Of a DNA stretch of 11,633 bases, positions 8,601 through 11,633 are shown in pieces (the stretch's first letter is position 1; each line of letters begins with the position of its first letter). This stretch comes from Phoronis ovalis (Eukaryota > Phoronida > Phoronidae). Position numbers and translations under genes: made by a program. Below the pieces are notes generated by a model. That model did not search any database and had not been told where the DNA came from. It saw only the letters and a program-made list of their open reading frames with translations. The DNA lies in NCBI GenBank assembly GCA_028565635.1, contig JAOXYB010051624.1, forward strand, positions 1 through 11,633. Reading direction: 5' to 3'.

Positions 8601-9784
8601 GTGTATTTTACTAAATTTAGTAATACTGACAAGAACTGTGATAGTCAAATTATTACTCTAAGATATATTTATGAAATAGATCTAGTAATTTAGTTGATGT
8701 TTCATGATGGTCATTTATTAGCATCGGATATAGTTATTATAAGCCAGTGATTCACCTGCATCTGCTTGTTTAATCTGAAATTTTCATAGGTGAAAAAACT
8801 ACAGCAACATTTGAAAAATGCTGAACAGTACTCCTTCCATGCCAAAATCAGTTATATATCTCATGGTTTGATTCAAGTCAGAGAATCAGTCTTTTTTTGC
8901 TAATAATTATTTTGCTATAAATAGTCATGATCTATTTTCGTATATGAGGATGTTACTTCAAAAGAATAAGGAGGATATAAAATTGAATGATTCCAGATAC
9001 AACCCACCTATAATTGTTTGTTTTTTATTTTGTTTACTATTTGAAGTTACTCCTAGTACAGAATGCATTCCATTTCACTACCTACGTCATTACATTGTAT
9101 CATGCTCCTTGACTTTGTATAGCAGCTTTATAACTGTAACCCATAATATTAGTGGAAGGATATATTTAAAAAAAACTATTATGTAGTTTTACTGATAAAT
9201 GATGTTAAATGAGAGTAGGATGTATAGGCTATTGACTTAAGTAATAATTATCATACTTTTGTTTTCCATAAAAGTGTGACAGTGACCCACATTCAAAACA
9301 ATAACATTACCAGCATTTGCATTTTAATATTTTATTCGCTACTGCACTGCACTGACACTAACAAAACCAACATAAGGATTATAACATTTAATTTTTAATG
9401 TGTTGCATTATTCATCAATGAAAGTATGGTTACTACATTCTAATAATGAATAGTCTTGAAATAGAATAATTTTGAACATTAAACAACTTATCTTTTTAGT
9501 ATATCTTTCTCTTTGTTTTAGATGAAGCAAATAAAAATGGTGCTAACATCCTCATTCATTGTCACGCCGGAATCTCGAGGTCTGCGACCATTACCATTGC
9601 CTACATCATCAAGCGTACTCGTATGTCAATGGTCGATGCATACAAGTTCGTTAAGGACAAAAGATACATTATTGCACCAAATTTCAACTTTATGGGCCAG
9701 CTTTTAGAATTTGAACAAGATCTTAATAATGGAAAAATATCACGACAGCTTGAACCAAGACTCCATATTGAAACAAGTGTTTAA
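1943..9784 (+). CDS. DUSP10: Dual-specificity MAP-kinase phosphatase, DUSP10/MKP-5 orthologue (4 coding exons)
   Basis: The coding sequence joins 1943-2618, 5928-6092, 6910-7095 and 9522-9784. It gives 1290 nt, 429 residues plus TAA, against 482 in the human protein as I recall it. Domain order is typical of MKPs: a variable N-terminus (about 1-105), a rhodanese/CDC25-like docking domain (about 108-226) with basic motif FSKRRL, a Ser/Cys-rich linker (about 227-268), then the dual-specificity phosphatase domain (about 269-415). That domain has general acid Asp325 (PVSDN), nucleophile Cys356 and Arg362 in HCHAGISRS. Subfamily assignment rests on DUSP10-type strings: NINC and RRLxQGK in the rhodanese domain, DLCENSL in the linker, KRLPxxD, AYKFVK and [16 protein letters not shown]. 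The family removes phosphate from the Thr and Tyr of activated p38 and JNK in nucleus and cytoplasm; substrate choice here is inferred. All introns are phase 1, with no frameshift or premature stop. The weakest point is the start: 1943, 2069 and 2093 are all in-frame ATGs. Confidence 0.93.
3487..3523. repeat. Paired poly(A) runs in intron 1
   Basis: Sixteen A residues (3487-3502) and ten A residues (3514-3523) are separated by GTTTTTCCTGC. The CCTGCA flanking the second run is repeated after it. This could be a decayed retroelement tail or slippage; no adjoining retroelement body is recognised. Confidence 0.5.
4009..4025. repeat. 17-bp perfect foldback
   Basis: AAACCTAC and GTAGGTTT are perfect 8-bp arms around a single A. 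Pairing stops at the next base on each side. Function unknown. Confidence 0.45.
4291..4377. repeat. Minisatellite: three 29-bp tandem units
   Basis: Units at 4291-4319, 4320-4348 and 4349-4377 share an A-run, CAGATCC or TGGATCC, CTCTGCT, and TTTGGT/CTGGT. The GATCC core recurs at exactly 29-bp spacing (4300, 4329, 4358). The third unit is the most diverged. The junction of units 1 and 2 also forms an ATCTGGT/ACCAGAT hairpin. There are no unique spacers, so it is not a CRISPR. Confidence 0.7.
5522..5613. repeat. Inverted repeat cluster in intron 1
   Basis: TGATTCACCA at 5522-5531 is the exact reverse complement of TGGTGAATCA at 5604-5613, 72 bp apart. The left arm overlaps the perfect palindrome TCACCATGGTGA at 5526-5537, and TGATGCATCA follows directly. 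No target-site duplication is obvious. Confidence 0.45.
5928..6092 (+). CDS. DUSP10: DUSP10 coding exon 2: interdomain linker and start of phosphatase domain
   Basis: This 165-nt, phase 1-1 exon encodes residues 226 (split) to 281 (split). It is preceded by the pyrimidine tract and acceptor TTCTCCCTTTCAG and followed by a GTGAGT donor. Joining to exon 1 restores VLKGGLNAF. The string [11 protein letters not shown] matches a block I recall from vertebrate DUSP10 just after the rhodanese domain, and is the best subfamily marker in the linker. The middle is Ser/Pro/Cys-rich and poorly conserved, likely flexible. The end, [11 protein letters not shown], is the first strand of the phosphatase fold, found in all MKPs as (I)LPxLYLG. 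Confidence 0.92.
6093..6909 (+). other. DUSP10: Intron 2 (817 bp, phase 1)
   Basis: Begins GTGAGT and ends TTTTTCTAG. AT-rich; nothing else of note is seen in it. Confidence 0.9.
6910..7095 (+). CDS. DUSP10: DUSP10 coding exon 3: phosphatase domain with the general-acid loop
   Basis: This 186-nt, phase 1-1 exon encodes residues 281 (split) to 343 (split). The acceptor is TTTTTCTAG|G and the donor is ATAG|GTGAGT. The exon completes [24 protein letters not shown], the typical strand-helix start of the DSP fold, then [18 protein letters not shown]. Asp325 (codon 7041-7043) in PVSDN is at the position of the catalytic general acid that protonates the leaving group. The helix [14 protein letters not shown] follows. 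Gln-Asn-Leu in the post-acid helix is DUSP10-like and differs from the DUSP8/16 pattern as I recall it. Confidence 0.93.
7532..7601. repeat. 70-nt near-perfect hairpin in intron 3
   Basis: Two 32-nt arms (7532-7563 and 7570-7601) are complementary with 2 mismatches around a 6-nt loop, CTAATG. The inner 17 bp are perfect, from GCATCATTCAATAATTT outwards. Pairing stops sharply at both ends. No target-site duplication is evident. It may be a tiny foldback transposon or a small-RNA hairpin; the arms are very AT-rich. Confidence 0.65.
8081..8113. repeat. Overlapping palindromes in intron 3
   Basis: AGTTTGTTA (8081-8089) pairs with TAACAAACT (8095-8103). The perfect 16-bp palindrome CAAACTAATTAGTTTG (8098-8113) overlaps it, so the middle CAAACT can pair with either side. 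The centre contains TAATTA homeodomain-type cores, common by chance in AT-rich DNA. Confidence 0.5.
9522..9784 (+). CDS. DUSP10: DUSP10 coding exon 4: catalytic P-loop and C-terminus
   Basis: The acceptor is CTCTTTGTTTTAG|AT. The first two bases complete Asp343, giving [16 protein letters not shown]. The phosphate-binding loop [10 protein letters not shown] has the nucleophile Cys356 (codon 9560-9562) and Arg362 (codon 9578-9580), so the enzyme should be active. [22 protein letters not shown] and [14 protein letters not shown] form the conserved C-terminal helices of MKPs. The short tail after NNG ends in Glu-Thr-Ser-Val and then TAA at 9782-9784. Human DUSP10 also stops soon after NNG, so the C-terminus is full length. 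The exon is intact, with no stop or frameshift. Confidence 0.95.
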
Positions 9785-9886
9785 ATGGTTGATTCATAAA
9801 AAGTTGATTGTTGTAAAGTTTTTGCGTCATGATTGGATGCTTATACTGTTGATTTATTGTGCATATACTAAAAGGGACATTCTTTT

Positions 9887-9892
9887 ATTAAA
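9887..9892 (+). terminator. Proximal poly(A) signal variant ATTAAA
   Basis: ATTAAA lies 103 nt after the stop codon, followed by the GT-rich GCTGTGAATATGTTGATTTT. Plausible proximal cleavage site giving a very short 3' UTR. Confidence 0.35.
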
Positions 9893-10428
9893 GCTGTGAA
9901 TATGTTGATTTTAGCCCATAGATATTATAGCACGTGTAAATGGGTTTCAATATTCCTACACATAAGCATGCAGGTGCAAATGCAGGAGAAAAATGCTGGT
10001 AATGCAACATAAACAACATGGTTCTGTGACTAGCTAGTGGAAAAGATATAGTTTATGTTTTGTCAAATAATACACATCTTGCAAGATTATCGATGCCTCA
10101 ATTCAACTTATGGGACCAATTGTCTCCTCAGTCTTCACTTTACATTTATAGAAAAAAACCTCGTTCATCAAATCATCTGTGTGCATTTCTAATATTTTGA
10201 ATGCAGTTTTATGCAAATATTGAAAGTGTTGTGCTTGCTGTTTATATTTGTACGAAATAATAACATATTTTGCTGATCGTACTATAAATTTAGCTGAGTA
10301 TGTTTTGAGAACTTTTATAACTGTTTTTGTTAATGTCCAAGTATGCAAACTCCCAGTTGTACATTAGCCATCATCATGCTTTGAATAATTTGTAGACCAC
10401 ACAAAACATCATATCAGAGATGGCTAAT

Positions 10429-10434
10429 AATAAA
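10429..10434 (+). terminator. Canonical poly(A) signal AATAAA
   Basis: This is the first canonical AATAAA after the stop codon, followed by a TG-rich stretch (ATTTTGAGGTGTTTATT near 10484-10500). Best candidate for the main mRNA 3' end. Confidence 0.5.
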
Positions 10435-10455
10435 GTTTATGACTCATAACACTGA

Positions 10456-10928
10456 AGCAGCTGGTATAACTTTGTAATATATATTTTGAGGTGTTTATTA
10501 CTATGATGTTGGTTTATAGCAATAAGCAAATACATGTAAATCTGCTCAAACAGCTACAAAAATTTTGTTCACAAATTCAAGTTCGGATTTTCCTTGTTCA
10601 TTTCTTTGATAGAATACAAAGTGTTTTATATGAAATTTTGTGTCTGAGAAATAATTGCTAATTACACAAAATTATATGGATCAAAATTCTATGCAATAAA
10701 AATAATGAAATGGACTGCTTTCCCGAAATGCCACTGGATGGAAACAGTTTTAATGTCGTATAAAGCAGACATAAGTCTGAAAATATTGTTTTCCATAAAC
10801 CAACTTTGCTTTCAATAGTGGAACATAATGTGATTTTGTAGGTCCTGATACACCATCATAAAATCATTTCAAATGCGGAAACAACATTCTCGAATGCCTA
10901 GTCTAATTTTGAAAGCTAGCCTTCAGTT
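10456..10928. other. 3' flanking DNA, no gene recognised
   Basis: No reading frame of recognisable type on either strand and no RNA gene. Ordinary AT-rich DNA, possibly distal 3' UTR if the 10695 signal is used. Confidence 0.5.
10695..10700 (+). terminator. Distal poly(A) signal AATAAA
   Basis: A second canonical hexamer, 266 bp beyond the first. Another occurs at 11288-11293. Either could serve a longer mRNA or be chance in AT-rich DNA. Confidence 0.3.
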
Positions 10929-11005
10929 TATCTTCTTCGTTCAAAAGTTAATAACTATACTTCTTTGGAAAGATGCCAGGATAAGCTAAAACATTATAGA
11001 AATGA
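10929..11005 (+). repeat. 77-bp exact direct repeat, internal copy
   Basis: Identical over 77 bp to 11557-11633 at an offset of 628 bp. The match starts at TATCTTCTTCGTTC; the preceding base differs (T versus A). Here the sequence continues TAACATTTG; the other copy is cut by the window end. Confidence 0.92.
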
Positions 11006-11343
11006 TAACATTTGTTCATTTTAATTTAAGCAAATGATTGTAAATTGTTACTTTTTTGTTTCAAAAAATGGTCATATCGCGTAAAAGTACTAGCTATTGA
11101 TACACCATGCAGAGTTTGGATGTGTAATGTCTGCTGTAAATATTGTATTATATATTACCTCTCTGTACGATAAGATTTTTAATGTGACTATTTCCGTGGT
11201 GCAATTTTTTGGAAACTATTTTGGTTTATGTTGCTTGTGTAGTCTGTTGTACATTTAATTTATGTTCAAAACCAAATGACTTTTATTAATAAATTATTTG
11301 AAGTTTATTTATGATTTCACCAGCACAATTAGTATCACAGTAT
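11006..11343. other. Spacer between repeats, no gene recognised
   Basis: AT-rich and non-coding by inspection, with an AATAAA at 11288-11293. Nothing else is seen. Confidence 0.5.
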
Positions 11344-11351
11344 CATGTATG

Positions 11352-11450
11352 AGGGGGGTAGGGGGTACCCCCCAAGGTACAATGCTTGCACTTAAAAATC
11401 TGCAATGTTCGCTGCTCGCACCAAATGCTCGCAATACCCCCTACAGCCCT
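11352..11450. mobile_element. 99-bp non-autonomous DNA transposon (hAT-like MITE candidate)
   Basis: The 16-bp ends AGGGGGGTAGGGGGTA (11352-11367) and TACCCCCTACAGCCCT (11435-11450) are inverted repeats matching at 14 of 16 positions. They are flanked by exact 8-bp direct repeats CATGTATG at 11344-11351 and 11451-11458, which fit a target-site duplication. Eight-bp duplications are typical of hAT elements, also of P and some Merlin elements. Inside, TGCTCGCA occurs at 11413 and 11426, and TGCTTGCA at 11383, like subterminal transposase-binding repeats. The element is much richer in GC than its surroundings. The left end continues into the palindrome GGGGGTACCCCC. It has no coding capacity and would depend on a transposase elsewhere. 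Confidence 0.7.
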
Positions 11451-11464
11451 CATGTATGTATAAC

Positions 11465-11559
11465 ATATATATATATATCCACTTTCACCATTTGACATAT
11501 ATATCAGTATGATATATATATGTAATGTATATATATGTAATGTATATATATATATATAT
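11465..11559. repeat. AT microsatellites with a 15-bp tandem duplication
   Basis: (AT)7 at 11465-11478, ATATATAT-type runs from about 11496, two perfect copies of ATATATATGTAATGT (11514-11528 and 11529-11543), then a TA run from 11543 to 11559 running into the terminal 77-bp repeat. Confidence 0.85.
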
Positions 11560-11633
11560 CTTCTTCGTTCAAAAGTTAATAACTATACTTCTTTGGAAAG
11601 ATGCCAGGATAAGCTAAAACATTATAGAAATGA
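11557..11633 (+). repeat. 77-bp exact direct repeat, terminal copy
   Basis: Second copy of 10929-11005, ending exactly at the last base of the window. It begins directly inside a TA microsatellite, so the junction is of low complexity. Either the start of a longer duplication cut by the window, or a contig-end overlap artefact. Confidence 0.92.

Larger units (their letters stand above)
7096..9521 (+). other. DUSP10: Intron 3 (2426 bp, phase 1)
   Basis: Begins GTGAGT and ends CTTTGTTTTAG. It contains the 70-nt hairpin at 7532-7601 and the palindrome cluster at 8081-8113. No gene is recognised inside it. Confidence 0.9.
9785..10455 (+). other. DUSP10: Probable 3' UTR of DUSP10
   Basis: The 3' UTR starts after the stop codon; its end is not visible directly. 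The estimate uses the AATAAA at 10429-10434 plus about 20 nt. ATTTA pentamers at 9852, 10144 and 10288 are compatible with AU-rich instability elements, but no UUAUUUAUU nonamer was seen, so they may be chance in AT-rich sequence. An 81-codon minus-strand frame at 10103-10348 shows no family features and is treated as spurious. Confidence 0.5.

Noticed and set aside
1943-9784. Assignment to DUSP8/DUSP16 or DUSP1/4 instead of DUSP10
   Set aside because: The post-rhodanese DLCENSL block, the RRLxQGK docking helix, QNLKQHF after the general acid and the short tail after NNG fit DUSP10. DUSP8/16 have long C-terminal tails, absent here.
9711-9899. Second open frame overlapping the end of exon 4
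   Set aside because: Out of frame with the clearly conserved phosphatase C-terminus; a shadow frame in the coding exon and 3' UTR.
10103-10348. 81-codon minus-strand open frame in the 3' UTR
   Set aside because: Low-complexity AT-rich composition, no motif, and no sign of a separate gene.
11298-11495. 65-codon open frame over the MITE
   Set aside because: It runs through the inverted repeats and microsatellite; the composition is explained by the transposon, not by coding constraint.

Overview
The window is AT-rich (roughly 30% GC by eye) animal nuclear DNA. It carries one intact multi-exon protein-coding gene on the + strand: an orthologue of the dual-specificity MAP-kinase phosphatase DUSP10 (MKP-5). 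Conserved coding blocks end in perfect GTGAGT donors and resume after pyrimidine-rich AG acceptors. The introns are AT-rich, and there are no bacterial-style operons, RBSs or phage genes. Divergence from the vertebrate protein and the modest introns (about 3.3, 0.8 and 2.4 kb) suggest an invertebrate metazoan. The phylum cannot be fixed from this window.

Layout. 1-1600 is 5' flank with no recognisable gene. It holds a pair of diverged direct repeats (about 724-872 and 965-1189) and simple repeats. 1611-1772 is a promoter-like stretch with one perfect CRE (TGACGTCA) and two mutually reverse-complementary ATF/Jun-type sites. Coding exon 1 (open from 1835; first in-frame ATG at 1943; ends 2618) encodes the N-terminal extension and the rhodanese/MAPK-docking domain. 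Exon 2 (5928-6092) encodes the linker and the start of the phosphatase domain. Exon 3 (6910-7095) carries the general-acid Asp. Exon 4 (9522-9784) carries the HCHAGISRS catalytic loop and the C-terminus. All three introns are phase 1. The spliced frame gives 429 residues plus stop if translation starts at 1943. The 3' UTR begins at 9785, with candidate poly(A) signals at 9887, 10429 and 10695.

From about 10.9 kb to the end the DNA is repetitive. There is a 99-bp element (11352-11450) with 16-bp terminal inverted repeats and an 8-bp target-site duplication (a hAT-like MITE), then AT microsatellites. A 77-bp exact copy of 10929-11005 sits precisely at the window end. It is either a real 628-bp-spaced duplication or a contig-end assembly artefact.

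No new biological system is evident. The points most worth following up are the CRE/ATF sites upstream of a p38/JNK phosphatase (possible negative feedback), the C-terminal class I PDZ-ligand motif, the small transposon, a 70-nt near-perfect intronic hairpin, and the terminal 77-bp repeat.
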